Below are positions 32,858 to 41,664 of a DNA stretch of 64,000 nucleotides, piece by piece. How positions within the stretch are numbered: the stretch's first letter is position 1; each line of letters begins with the position of its first letter. The DNA lies in assembly GCF_028743495.1 (NCBI RefSeq), contig NZ_CP117968.1, one strand, 5' to 3'. Source of the stretch: Allobacillus halotolerans (GTDB lineage Bacteria > Bacillota > Bacilli > Bacillales > Alkalibacillaceae). A program made the translations under genes and the position numbers. The notes under the pieces are model-generated. The model was not told where the DNA came from, did no database searches, and saw only the letters and a list, made by a program, of their open reading frames with translations.

Positions 32858-33820
32858 ATGGTCTCATTAGAGGATGTCTTGAGAGCGAGGGAACAAATCG
32901 CTGAGACGATTCACAAAACGCGTATTCTTCGATCCTCTCAGTTATCAGAAATGACAGGAGCGAATATGCTTTTCAAATCGGAGCATTTGCAAAAAACAGG
33001 CTCATTTAAGATTCGTGGAGCAACGAACAGGGTGATCAATGCCGAGAAAGAAGGCGCAAAATACATTACCGCTGCCTCTTCTGGTAACCACGGGCAGGCC
33101 GTTGCCTATATTTCGAATCAGTTAGGCATTCCTGCCACCATTGTCGTTCCAACAGACGCTACAGAGAGCAAAGTGAATGCCATTCGAAATTATAATGGGA
33201 ACGTAGAGTTTGCGGGAACTACGTCAGCCGATCGAATTCCGAAAGCGAAGGAAGTCGCAAAAGAAAATGATGGTGTATTTATTCCACCTTACGATCATCC
33301 AGATATTATCGCGGGCCAAGGAACAGTCGGCTTAGAAATTACTGAGCAGGTACAAGATGTAGATATCGTTTTTGTTCCAGTCGGCGGTGGCGGTTTAGTT
33401 GCAGGAATCTTGACGGCAATTAAAGAAATCAACCCAAACATTAAGGTTTATGGCGTCGAACCAGAACTCGCGAATGACACAGCTGTCTCATTGCAAGAAG
33501 GTAAGATTATGACAGCCGGAAACCCAGCGAACACGATTGCCGATGGTCTACGAACGGATCAACCTGGCGATTTAACGTTTCCGATTTTACAAAAATATAT
33601 TGACGATCTCATCGTTGTAAAAGAGGACGATGTTCGATTTGCAATGAGCTTCGTTTATGAACGAATGAAACAAGTGATTGAACCGTCCGCAGCTGTTTCC
33701 CTGACCGCAGCATTAAACAGTGATGTAGACATCAAAGGCAAAACGGTCGTGAATGTCTTATCCGGAGGTAATGTGGATTTGTTTAAATTAAACGATCTAT
33801 TAGTGAAAACAACGAAATAG
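32858..33820 (+). CDS. Serine/threonine dehydratase, PLP-dependent
   Basis: 320 residues, type II PLP fold without the C-terminal regulatory domain, thus a catabolic or EutB-like dehydratase rather than biosynthetic IlvA. The PLP Lys lies in KTGSFKIRGA (near residue 51), the substrate loop is SSGNHGQAVA (near 75) and the phosphate-binding loop is VGGGGL (near 175). Converts threonine or serine to 2-oxobutyrate or pyruvate plus ammonia. GGAGGAAA before the ATG. Confidence 0.87.
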   Translation: MVSLEDVLRAREQIAETIHKTRILRSSQLSEMTGANMLFKSEHLQKTGSFKIRGATNRVINAEKEGAKYITAASSGNHGQAVAYISNQLGIPATIVVPTDATESKVNAIRNYNGNVEFAGTTSADRIPKAKEVAKENDGVFIPPYDHPDIIAGQGTVGLEITEQVQDVDIVFVPVGGGGLVAGILTAIKEINPNIKVYGVEPELANDTAVSLQEGKIMTAGNPANTIADGLRTDQPGDLTFPILQKYIDDLIVVKEDDVRFAMSFVYERMKQVIEPSAAVSLTAALNSDVDIKGKTVVNVLSGGNVDLFKLNDLLVKTTK

Positions 33821-33828
33821 AATTAGCC

Positions 33829-33870
33829 TAACGTCTATAGATTGTGAATCTATGGACGTTTACATTTTTT
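33829..33870 (+). terminator. Terminator of the dehydratase gene
   Basis: AACGTCTATAGAT / ATCTATGGACGTT stem followed by a T-rich tract. Confidence 0.82.
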
Positions 33871-33921
33871 TCGTTATACTAGTATCATCGTATTAGAAAG
33901 AAAAGGGGAACCTAGATACAT

Positions 33922-34491
33922 ATGAAAAATGCTCGTTTTAGAGAAAAATTAAAATGGGTGCCACGCTTAGTCTATTTTGATGAAAATGACTATTTACGAG
34001 AAAAAGCACGAGATAAGAAAAAGATCCAAGCATTAATCGATGAAGCGGAACATTTATTCATCAATGAAGATGATTCCAATGAACGTTTTTTCTTAGCTGG
34101 AACGATGGGGAATCTTTATCGAGTGATCGGAAAATTAAACCGCTCGATCGGATACTTAAATGTGAGTTTGGAAATTGCGAAAGAAAACAAAGATCTTACG
34201 AAGGAAATCATTGCGACCATACGTCTTGGTGAGTCATTAAAATATGCCAACAAGCACGCAAAGGCTTTAACATTATTCGAGCAAGCACTCCACACCGCAT
34301 ACGAAAATGACGCGGCGTATATTGATTTTGCCTTTCAGCACAAAGGCAAATGTTTGATGGAAATGGGCCAGTATGAAGAAGCAATGGAAGCCTTTCAAGA
34401 TGCCCTTACCATCAGAAGCAGCAAAGGGAATCAAGAACTTGTCGAATCAACCGAACAGGCTATTTTGTATTTAGAAAGCACGAAAATATAG
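33922..34491 (+). CDS. TPR-repeat protein
   Basis: 189 residues. At least three tetratricopeptide-like units are seen: GNLYRVIGKLNRSIGYLNVS, KYANKHAKALTLFEQALHTA and GKCLMEMGQYEEAMEAFQDA, each with the A/G and Y/L spacing of TPR helices. Probably a protein-interaction module; no catalytic domain. GGGGA ribosome binding site, terminator after. Confidence 0.8.
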   Translation: MKNARFREKLKWVPRLVYFDENDYLREKARDKKKIQALIDEAEHLFINEDDSNERFFLAGTMGNLYRVIGKLNRSIGYLNVSLEIAKENKDLTKEIIATIRLGESLKYANKHAKALTLFEQALHTAYENDAAYIDFAFQHKGKCLMEMGQYEEAMEAFQDALTIRSSKGNQELVESTEQAILYLESTKI

Positions 34492-34499
34492 AATTTAAG

Positions 34500-34532
34500 A
34501 GTGGGTCGCTAAAGGATGCGGTCCACTTTTTT
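34500..34532 (+). terminator. Terminator of the TPR gene
   Basis: AGTGGGTCGC / GCGGTCCACT stem followed by TTTTT. Confidence 0.78.
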
Positions 34533-34754
34533 AGTATGGGTAAAATCTCCGACATAATTGACCACTCAAGATGGGGTAGTGATTGTCGGACAACAACCTT
34601 CCGTAAAGCTTATTTTACTCGTGTAAAAGGTCGTTATAAGCTCACTCCTTGCTCGCTAACGTGTTTAAACATCTCTGTATCGGGAAAATAAACAGTAAGC
34701 CGAACCCAAGAACAAAATCTAAGTGAGTGTTTTGCAACATGGGAGGTATTGTTA

Positions 34755-35408
34755 ATGACTCATCGAAGAGAAATAGACGATTATGTAGACGAATTGTACG
34801 CCGAAGCACATGAAACCGAACGTGTAAAAGAGAAAAAAGAAGAAATAAGCATGAAGCTTTCTGAAAGCATGCGTGAATTTGAACAATCCGGAGTGAGCGA
34901 CCAAGATGCCTTTGAAGAAGCAATCGTCAATACGAAGAACCTCCAAGGATTTACAGATCGCTGCGAAAATAAAAATATATTGGATGGAACGTCAACAGAG
35001 CAACACGTACATCCATCCATGACCAATAAGCTATCGATTGCAGGAATGGTAGCAGGAATTGGCTTTTTACTACTCGGCATAGTGATGTCTATGAATATTT
35101 CATTATTCGGCATTTACACGACAGCAGCACCAGCGATGTTTTTCTATGCTGTACTCGGAGGAATGCTATTCACTTACTCTTTACTCGCTAGAAAAATAAG
35201 AGTAGACAAAAACATGACGCACCAAAGAGCAGCTTTATATGCCTGTGCCGTAGGAGCAATGCTGTTTGCCATCTTCGTTACCATCACAGTTGGGTATTAT
35301 ACATCCAATTGGTTGGCAGGAATAGTGAGCTTTGCCTTGTTCTTCATAGTAGGTTTAGCTTTATTCATGCACCTGTTATTTTCTAATGAAGCAGAGAGAA
35401 ATCAATAA
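34755..35408 (+). CDS. HAAS-domain membrane protein
   Basis: 217 residues. The N-terminal helical region (DDYVDELYAEAHETERVKEK ... MREFEQSGVSDQDAFEEAI) matches the HAAS/DUF1700-type signalling module. Four membrane helices follow (about 95-113, 118-138, 150-170, 178-205). Such proteins usually pair with a PadR repressor encoded just upstream; none is present here. GGGAGG 8 bp before the ATG decides the start. Confidence 0.72.
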   Translation: MTHRREIDDYVDELYAEAHETERVKEKKEEISMKLSESMREFEQSGVSDQDAFEEAIVNTKNLQGFTDRCENKNILDGTSTEQHVHPSMTNKLSIAGMVAGIGFLLLGIVMSMNISLFGIYTTAAPAMFFYAVLGGMLFTYSLLARKIRVDKNMTHQRAALYACAVGAMLFAIFVTITVGYYTSNWLAGIVSFALFFIVGLALFMHLLFSNEAERNQ

Positions 35409-35420
35409 TAGATTGAATCT

Positions 35421-35461
35421 GAATCCGTTTGGCTGGGATAAACTCAGCTGGACGGATTTTT
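35421..35461 (+). terminator. Terminator of the HAAS gene
   Basis: AATCCGTTTGGCTG / CAGCTGGACGGATT stem followed by TTT. Confidence 0.78.
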
Positions 35462-35486
35462 GATGCATTATATTAGAAACCAAAAA

Positions 35487-35514
35487 AACAAGCGGCCAAC
35501 ACGCCGCTTGTTTT
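35487..35514 (-). terminator. Terminator of the SHMT-like gene (bidirectional)
   Basis: AAACAAGCGGC / GCCGCTTGTTT stem ending 5 bp from the stop of the minus-strand gene, with T runs on both strands. Confidence 0.85.
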
Positions 35515-35518
35515 CAAA

Positions 35519-36853
35519 TTATTCCTCAAAACAGTAATGAAAAGTATTAAAATCCCTTCTCAAATCCAACACTTTTTTCTTAACATTTGTTGGTTGGTCT
35601 TCATTTTTTACAATCTTGGAGATCAATTCAGCGATATAATCCATATCTTTTTCTTTCATACCAAGTCGTGTTGCTTCAATTGTTCCGATGCGAAGCCCGC
35701 TTGGTTTATCCCAATCTTCAGGTCGATCTGTTGGAATGAGGTTTTTATTGACGATGATATTGGCTTCAGCTAATCGGTTAGCTACTTCGTATCCACCACC
35801 GAATTCGCCGACTTTTGCAATTACCTGGTGTGTTTCTGTGTATCCTTTGTGTTCACCCAATACACTAATCCCTCGATCATTAAGTCCTTTAGCGAGGGCT
35901 TTAGCGTTTTTGATGATTTGCCCCATGTATTCCTTGCCAAATTCAATAAATTCCGCAGCAGAAACAGCTAAAGCAGCAACTCTATTGACTTGGTGGGTAG
36001 CAGCAAGTGCCGGGAATATTGTATCGGTAATTCCTTGAGTCAAATCAGGATCGTCCCATAGGATGATTCCACTTTGAGGACCTGAAAAGGTTTTACCAGC
36101 AGAACCTGTGATTACGGCGGCTCCTTCTTTCAAAGGGTCTTGGAAGTATCCTGCGCCAATCAATCCGAGTTGGTGAGCACCATCAAAGTAAATTTTTCCG
36201 CCCCATTCAGACACGATGTCAGCCATCTCACGAATCGGAAATGGAAAGAGAGTCATGGAAGCACCTAGTGTGACTAATTTAGGTTGAATTGCTTTGGCTT
36301 TCTCAGCAAATGCATCAAGGTCGACTGTTAACTCATGGGAGTCAAACGGAATATCTTCAATCTTTAAACCTCGAATTCCTGCCGGACCATCCGAGCGGTT
36401 ACTGGAATGGCCACCAACAGGCTGTGACATCGTCATTACCGTATCTCCGGGCTCTGTTAATGTTCCATAAACCGTCAAGTTTCCAATCATGCTGGCGATT
36501 AATCGATGATCTGCATAGTTAACGTTAAACGCTTTTTTCAATAATTCCATACATAAAGCTTCGATTTCATCAATGTATTGAGTACCGGCAAACCAACGTT
36601 GTAGAGAGCCAATGTGACCTTCAGCAGCCCTTGTACCGACTTCTGCAGACAGCAATTTACGAACAATTGGACTTGTCGGTGCTTCAGGCGCAAGCAAGTT
36701 CAGGCATTCATCTCCTCGCCAGATTTCATTTCTTCGTACAGCATTGACGACTTCCTGACCAGCCATTCGTGCAGAAGGGCTTTGCTCGATTAACTCTCTT
36801 GCCCAATTTAAAACTTTCTCATCATGTACTTCCAGTCGCTGAATTGTTTCCAT
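35519..36853 (-). CDS. SHMT-like PLP-dependent enzyme
   Basis: 444 residues of the type I PLP fold, related to serine hydroxymethyltransferase: NLLAPEAPTSPIVRKLL (substrate loop), EVGTRAAEGHIGSLQRWF, IYFDGAHQLGLI with the PLP Asp and ring-stacking His, and the PLP Lys in TGSAGKTFSGPQSG (near residue 250) where true SHMT has THKTLRGPR. The changed Lys motif argues for a side activity, such as an aldolase or transaldolase on a beta-hydroxy or alpha-methyl amino acid. It is the gene downstream of its GntR regulator on the same strand. Substrate unknown. Confidence 0.75.
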   Translation of the reverse strand: METIQRLEVHDEKVLNWARELIEQSPSARMAGQEVVNAVRRNEIWRGDECLNLLAPEAPTSPIVRKLLSAEVGTRAAEGHIGSLQRWFAGTQYIDEIEALCMELLKKAFNVNYADHRLIASMIGNLTVYGTLTEPGDTVMTMSQPVGGHSSNRSDGPAGIRGLKIEDIPFDSHELTVDLDAFAEKAKAIQPKLVTLGASMTLFPFPIREMADIVSEWGGKIYFDGAHQLGLIGAGYFQDPLKEGAAVITGSAGKTFSGPQSGIILWDDPDLTQGITDTIFPALAATHQVNRVAALAVSAAEFIEFGKEYMGQIIKNAKALAKGLNDRGISVLGEHKGYTETHQVIAKVGEFGGGYEVANRLAEANIIVNKNLIPTDRPEDWDKPSGLRIGTIEATRLGMKEKDMDYIAELISKIVKNEDQPTNVKKKVLDLRRDFNTFHYCFEE

Positions 36854-36865
36854 GAAAATTCCTCC

Positions 36866-37516
36866 TTAGATCAATTGTTTTGACAAACTTAACCAATTCT
36901 CTTCAACTGCTAAAGCAGCTTGTTCTGTTTTGCCATTTTCAACATAATAAATGATTTTTTCGTGATCTTGGATGGAGTATTGTGCTTGTGTAGAATCGAA
37001 TTTGAGATATTCCAATCGTCGAATTTGGGGGAGCAAGCTTTGGATGCATTCATCAATCTTTTTGTTACGTGCTAACCGAATGAATAAGTTATGAAATTGA
37101 TCATCTGCTTGAATCGCTTCCAGGGAGTTTTTTTGCTTTATCTTTATGGCCAATTGTTGGTTCAATTCTTTCAACTTTAATAAATCTTCTGGAAGCATAT
37201 TAGGAATAGCTAGTTTAGTGGCGAGCGCATGTAAATTGGCTACAACGACGAATGACTCTTTCACCTCCTGCTCGTCGATTTCGCTGATTCGAGTGTGAGA
37301 AGCTGGTCTGGTTTCGACTAAACCTTCCAACTCTAATTGCTTGAGTGCCTCCCGTATGGGGGTTCGGCTAACCTCAAAGCTATCTGCTAGTTCCACATCC
37401 CGAATTTTCTGGCCTGGTTCTAGCTCCAAGGTGATAATGGCATCTTTAATCGCATGATAGACGTGTTGGGATAAACTAATTTTATTAATGGATTTAAAGT
37501 TTGTATGCGTTTTCAT
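36866..37516 (-). CDS. GntR-family (FadR-type) transcriptional regulator
   Basis: 216 residues. N-terminal winged helix (LSQHVYHAIKDAIITLELEP ... DVELADSFEVSRTPIREALK, residues about 13-60) and an all-helical FCD ligand domain, both typical of the FadR group. A 20-bp perfect palindrome directly abuts its start codon, so autorepression is likely, and the divergent hydrolase-racemase operon shares the intergenic region. The ribosome binding site is weak (TTGGAT) because the operator occupies it. Confidence 0.88.
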   Translation of the reverse strand: MKTHTNFKSINKISLSQHVYHAIKDAIITLELEPGQKIRDVELADSFEVSRTPIREALKQLELEGLVETRPASHTRISEIDEQEVKESFVVVANLHALATKLAIPNMLPEDLLKLKELNQQLAIKIKQKNSLEAIQADDQFHNLFIRLARNKKIDECIQSLLPQIRRLEYLKFDSTQAQYSIQDHEKIIYYVENGKTEQAALAVEENWLSLSKQLI

Positions 37517-37536
37517 ATATCCAATATATTGGATAT
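37517..37536. promoter_or_regulatory. 20-bp perfect palindromic operator, probable GntR site
   Basis: ATATCCAATATATTGGATAT lies immediately before the GntR start codon, in the gap between two divergent transcription units. A weaker related half (CAATATACTG) lies about 20 bp further. Confidence 0.7.
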
Positions 37537-37657
37537 CAGTAAATAAGTCAACGCAATATACTGAATATTTTAAAAGTTATTTATTTTAGGATTTAAATTA
37601 AAACAAAATCTTTCTTGTGTATAATGGAGAGAGATCATTATATAGGGGGATGGAACA

Positions 37658-38542
37658 ATGAAAACGACTTTTGAGGAGATCATTGATATCAACCGTTTTG
37701 GTGAAAATGATCCAGTTGATCTAAATGAATTGGCGAAACTGGCGGAAATCGAACAGGTATCAAAATCAGATGAAAAAATACTTTTTTTGGGTGTCGATCT
37801 TCAAAATGACTTTCTGGAAGGTGGGGCACTTGGTGTACCAGATTCGTTCAAAGATCTAGAAAGAACACTTCGTTTTTTGTATGAGCATTTTAATAAAATT
37901 TCACACATTGCAGTTTCGCTGGATACGCATTTCATCCAACAAGTTTTCCATGCGGCATGGTGGATCGATGAGGACGGCAATCATCCAGAGCCTATGACGA
38001 TTATTTCCGTGGAAGATGTAGAATCCGGCAAATGGCAGCCTGTTAAACATAAAGAAGATAGTTTAGCTTATGTGAAGGCATTAGAGGAAAATGGACAAAA
38101 ACAGTTATGCATATGGCCGTACCATTGTATCGAGGGAACAACGGGTGTGATGTTGGAGAGCCAGTTCGCTAAGTTTATTCACTTCCATTCATTCGTTCAT
38201 GGCAACCCGATTAAAAAAGTCGTTAAAGGAAAAGGGTTCAGTGAAATGTATGGAATTGTCCAACCAGAAGTTGGTCGTGAAAAAGATGAATCATTATTAA
38301 GTTATTTACGTGAATTCGATAAAATTATCGTTGCGGGACAAGCTGAGTCGCATTGTGTTTATGAGTCAGTGAAACAAATCGTTGATCATTACCGTGAGGA
38401 TCATGAATTTTTGAAACAAATATACGTGTTGACGGATGGAATGAGCTGTATCCCTGGATTCGAAGAGGTATCTGAGCAAGGTTGGTCAGAATTACGAAAA
38501 ACAGGAATTCAGTTGGTTGATTCGACAGATCTCAAGCTTTAA
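37658..38542 (+). CDS. Isochorismatase-superfamily cysteine hydrolase (nicotinamidase-like)
   Basis: 294 residues, longer than typical PncA. Catalytic Asp in VDLQNDF (near residue 47), metal-binding DTH and following His in SLDTHFIQQVFH, catalytic Lys in VKGKGFSEMYG (near 194) and nucleophilic Cys in AESHCVYES (near 232). The triad is complete, so it likely hydrolyses an amide. An extra N-terminal 35 residues precede the fold. First gene of the unit divergent from GntR. Could be a nicotinamidase, but the neighbours suggest an amino-acid-derived amide. Confidence 0.8.
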   Translation: MKTTFEEIIDINRFGENDPVDLNELAKLAEIEQVSKSDEKILFLGVDLQNDFLEGGALGVPDSFKDLERTLRFLYEHFNKISHIAVSLDTHFIQQVFHAAWWIDEDGNHPEPMTIISVEDVESGKWQPVKHKEDSLAYVKALEENGQKQLCIWPYHCIEGTTGVMLESQFAKFIHFHSFVHGNPIKKVVKGKGFSEMYGIVQPEVGREKDESLLSYLREFDKIIVAGQAESHCVYESVKQIVDHYREDHEFLKQIYVLTDGMSCIPGFEEVSEQGWSELRKTGIQLVDSTDLKL

Positions 38543-38632
38543 ACGACAGTATTTCCTGGGAAATGATTGTTTATGACATGATTTTGATTTCAATTGAAAA
38601 TGAAATTTATCCATTAAGAAGGGAGGTCCTTC

Positions 38633-39322
38633 ATGAAAAAAATCGGCATTCTTGGAGGGATGAGCTGGGAGTCGACCGTTACGTATTACCAGATGATCAA
38701 TCGGATGGTAAATCAACGTTTTGGTGGATTACATTCAGCGAATTGTTTGATATCGAGTGTGAACTTTCATGAAATTGAACAGTTACAAGCGCAGGGGGTT
38801 TGGGAAAAAGCTGGCGAGATCCTGGGCAATGAGGCGTTGAATTTAGAAAGAGCTGGCGCGGATGGCGTGTTGCTGGCTACCAATACAATGCATAAAGTTG
38901 CTGAACAGATCGAAGAAAAAATTTCAGTGCCGTTTCTTCATATTGTTGATGCGGTTGCTGAAGAGTTAGACAATATGAAGATTTCTCGAGTTGGCTTACT
39001 GGGGACAAAGTATACGTTGAAGCTTGATTTCTTCAAAGATCGACTGAAGGAACGAAATATTGATCCAGTTTTACCGTCGGATCCCCAGATTGACGAGATT
39101 AATCGAATCATTTTCGAGGAATTGGTTCATGGCGAACTAAATGATTCCTCTAAGGATTACTTTATAAAAGTTATGCAAGGGTTAAAACATAATGGTGCTG
39201 AAGCAATCGTGCTTGGTTGTACGGAAATTGGATTACTCATCAAAGAGGATGATTTTCAATTGCCGTTGATCGACACGACGACTATACATGCTAAAAAGGC
39301 AGTAGAATGGGCAATTCAATAA
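38633..39322 (+). CDS. Aspartate/glutamate racemase family, YgeA-like
   Basis: 229 residues. The N-terminus KKIGILGGMSWESTVTYYQM is typical of the family. The C-terminal catalytic Cys is present (LGCTEIGLL), but the N-terminal Cys is replaced by Thr in ATNTMHK, as in E. coli YgeA, which still racemises with one Cys. It probably racemises a small amino acid. GGGAGGT before ATG; follows the hydrolase gene by 90 bp; terminator follows. Confidence 0.85.
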   Translation: MKKIGILGGMSWESTVTYYQMINRMVNQRFGGLHSANCLISSVNFHEIEQLQAQGVWEKAGEILGNEALNLERAGADGVLLATNTMHKVAEQIEEKISVPFLHIVDAVAEELDNMKISRVGLLGTKYTLKLDFFKDRLKERNIDPVLPSDPQIDEINRIIFEELVHGELNDSSKDYFIKVMQGLKHNGAEAIVLGCTEIGLLIKEDDFQLPLIDTTTIHAKKAVEWAIQ

Positions 39323-39328
39323 TAAGCT

Positions 39329-39370
39329 ACCCAGACGAATGATAATCGTTCGTCTGGGTTTTATTTTTTC
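39329..39370 (+). terminator. Terminator of the racemase gene
   Basis: ACCCAGACGAA / TTCGTCTGGGT stem followed by TTTATTTTTTC. It overlaps the 3' end of the small toxin gene on the other strand. Confidence 0.88.
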
Positions 39371-39465
39371 TTTGTAATCGCAATTATTATTTGCACAATG
39401 AGGGATAATAAAGCGACGATGAATGAACTAAAAGCAATAATGACTAGAAAGATACCGTATTCCAT
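39361..39465 (-). CDS. Putative holin-like toxin (34 residues, Hol-Tox type)
   Basis: ATG 39465 is preceded 5 bp upstream by a near-perfect GGAGGTGG. The peptide starts MEYGIFLVIIAFSSFIVALL, continues SLIVQIIIAI and ends TKKK: one hydrophobic helix with a Lys cap. This is the layout of the holin-like type I toxins of Firmicutes (about 34 residues, F-x3-ALL-x-LI pattern). Its promoter (TTTACG, 17 bp, TATACT) carries a LexA-type box between -35 and -10. Such peptides insert in the membrane and are usually held down by an antisense RNA, which I cannot place. Confidence 0.72.
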   Translation of the reverse strand: MEYGIFLVIIAFSSFIVALLSLIVQIIIAITKKK

Positions 39466-39490
39466 CGAATCCACCTCCGTGTTAATTCAC

Positions 39491-39519
39491 AGTATAGTAT
39501 AAGAACGTGTGTTCGTAAA
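39491..39519 (-). promoter_or_regulatory. Promoter with embedded LexA (SOS) box for the holin-like toxin
   Basis: On the minus strand: -35 TTTACG (39514-39519), 17-bp spacer, -10 TATACT (39491-39496). Inside, CGAACACACGTTCT contains GAAC-N4-GTTC (39503-39514), the core of the Bacillus LexA/DinR box. Binding here would block RNA polymerase. Confidence 0.7.
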
Positions 39520-39667
39520 TGGATTTCTGAAAAATAAGCAATTTCTAGCAGTAAGGTGGATACGGTTGATTGTTCACTTGTTTATTCAACAGGCAAAAAG
39601 GGTAAACTTACACATAGACATAGTATGGGTAGGAATAATAACCTATTGAATGGAAAGGAGTATGGCA

Positions 39668-41626
39668 TTGGGACTAAATGTTACACAAAAGTTGATTCAA
39701 GACCATTTGACTTCAGGTGAGATGGTTCCCGGAAAAGAAATTGGTCTAAAGATTGACCAAACGTTAACACAGGACGCAACGGGAACGATGGTAATGCTTG
39801 AATTGGAGGCGATGGGTCTTGATAAAGCAAAAACGGAAGCCTCTGCGCAGTACGTCGATCATAACTTAATCCAAGATGACTACCGAAATCCTGACGACCA
39901 TTTATTTTTAAGAAGTGCGGCAAACCGATTCGGTCTATATTACAGTCGTCCAGGTAACGGGGTGAGTCACCCGGTACACATGCAGCGATTAAGCCGTCCA
40001 GGTAGAACGATGCTTGGTTCTGACAGCCACACGTGTGCGAATGGTTGTATGGGAATGTTAGCGATGGGCGCCGGTGGAATTGATGTGGCTATGGCAATCG
40101 CCGGTGAACCGTATTACATCAATATGCCTCAAGTGTGGGGTGTTCGCTTAACAGGAGAACTACCGGACTGGGTCAGTGCTAAGGACGTCATTTTAGAGAT
40201 GCTTCGTCGTCATGATGTAAAAGGTGGCGTCGGCAAGGTAATTGAGTATTATGGTCCTGGCTTAAAAAATCTATCTGCCATGGATCGTCACGTCATCGCG
40301 AATATGGGTGCTGAACTCGGTGCAACGACCACTGTATTTCCTTCCGATGATGAAGTAAAACGTTATATGAGAACCCAAGGCCGAGAAGATGAATGGCAAG
40401 AACTAGTGGCCGATGAAGATGCTACTTATGACATTGATGAAGAAATCAATTTGTCAGAACTTGAGCCACTCATTGCTTTACCATCAAGTCCAGGTAATGT
40501 TGTTCCGGTAACCGAGGTAGAGGGCGAACCAATTTATCAGTCTTATATCGGTTCTTCTGCAAACCCAGGCTATCGTGATTTTGCAATGGCTGCAGAGATT
40601 GTAAAAGGAAAGTCAGTCGCCGAAGGACTTTCTTTTGACATCAACCCGTCTTCTAGACAAATGCTGACAAACCTTGTCGATAACGGACATATTGCCAGTC
40701 TGCTTTCAGCTGGTGGACGTCTGCACCAAGCTGGTTGTAACGGCTGTATTGGAATGGGGCAGGCACCAGCGACAGGAAGAAATAGCTTACGCACGACACC
40801 GCGTAACTTTCCTGGACGTTCAGGTACAAAAGAAGACAGTGTTTTCCTTGTTAGCCCAGAAACAGCAGCAGCTTCTGCATTAACGGGCAAGATAACCGAT
40901 CCAAGAACATTGGATATGGATTATCCGCATATCGAGGAACCAGAAAATAAAAACTTGAAACAAGAACAAAGTCTACTTGAAGCACCTGCTGAGAGAAAAG
41001 AAGATCATGCAGAGCTTGAAAAAGGACCGAATATCAGCTCGATTCCAGAGATCGAACCAATCAAAGACGAATTCGAAGTGCCGATTTTATTGAAAATGGG
41101 AGATAACATCTCAACCGATGAAATTCTAGCTGGTGGTTCAAGAGTTTTACCTTATCGCAGTAACTTACAACAAATTGCTACGTTCTCCTTCGAGATTGTT
41201 GATGAATCTTATTATGACCGCGCGATGGAAATTAAAGATCAAGGTGGCCATGCGGTTGTTGGCGGATTTAACTATGGTCAAGGTTCCAGCCGTGAACACG
41301 CTGCACTGGCTCCAAGGTTCTTAGGACTTCAAGTTGCATTGGTGAAAGACTTTGCACGCATTCATTTACAGAACTTGATTAACTTTGGTATCTTACCAAT
41401 CACCTTCAAAAATGAAGAAGACTACGAAAAACTTGAAGAAGGAGACATCCTTCAATTTGAAAATGTTCGCGAAACCATTCGTAAACAGAAAGATTTCGAT
41501 GTGAAAGTGAAAGGAAAAGACTTAACGATTCCTGTGTCTCATGCATTAACCGAACGCCATATGGACATTCTACTAGAAGGAGGAGTCATCAACTGGGTCA
41601 AGAAACGTCAAAGTAAAATGGCCTAA
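39668..41626 (+). CDS. Aconitate hydratase, Aquifex-type (monomeric short form)
   Basis: About 652 residues, the size of the aconitase subfamily that resembles fused LeuC and LeuD rather than the 900-residue CitB of Bacillus. LeuC-like part: GSDSHT (near 40017), two 4Fe-4S Cys in GCNGCIGM (40732-40755). LeuD-like swivel domain from about residue 470 with GDNISTDEIL and GQGSSREHAAL. The first cluster Cys (normally IGSC) is Ser: YIGSSANPGYR near 40540. Isomerises citrate and isocitrate, or a related acid. The TTG at 39668 fits AAAGGAG at 7-bp spacing. Confidence 0.85.
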   Translation: MGLNVTQKLIQDHLTSGEMVPGKEIGLKIDQTLTQDATGTMVMLELEAMGLDKAKTEASAQYVDHNLIQDDYRNPDDHLFLRSAANRFGLYYSRPGNGVSHPVHMQRLSRPGRTMLGSDSHTCANGCMGMLAMGAGGIDVAMAIAGEPYYINMPQVWGVRLTGELPDWVSAKDVILEMLRRHDVKGGVGKVIEYYGPGLKNLSAMDRHVIANMGAELGATTTVFPSDDEVKRYMRTQGREDEWQELVADEDATYDIDEEINLSELEPLIALPSSPGNVVPVTEVEGEPIYQSYIGSSANPGYRDFAMAAEIVKGKSVAEGLSFDINPSSRQMLTNLVDNGHIASLLSAGGRLHQAGCNGCIGMGQAPATGRNSLRTTPRNFPGRSGTKEDSVFLVSPETAAASALTGKITDPRTLDMDYPHIEEPENKNLKQEQSLLEAPAERKEDHAELEKGPNISSIPEIEPIKDEFEVPILLKMGDNISTDEILAGGSRVLPYRSNLQQIATFSFEIVDESYYDRAMEIKDQGGHAVVGGFNYGQGSSREHAALAPRFLGLQVALVKDFARIHLQNLINFGILPITFKNEEDYEKLEEGDILQFENVRETIRKQKDFDVKVKGKDLTIPVSHALTERHMDILLEGGVINWVKKRQSKMA

Positions 41627-41664
41627 GTGACTTCCGATATACTCAGTAGAAGGAAGGGCAAGGA

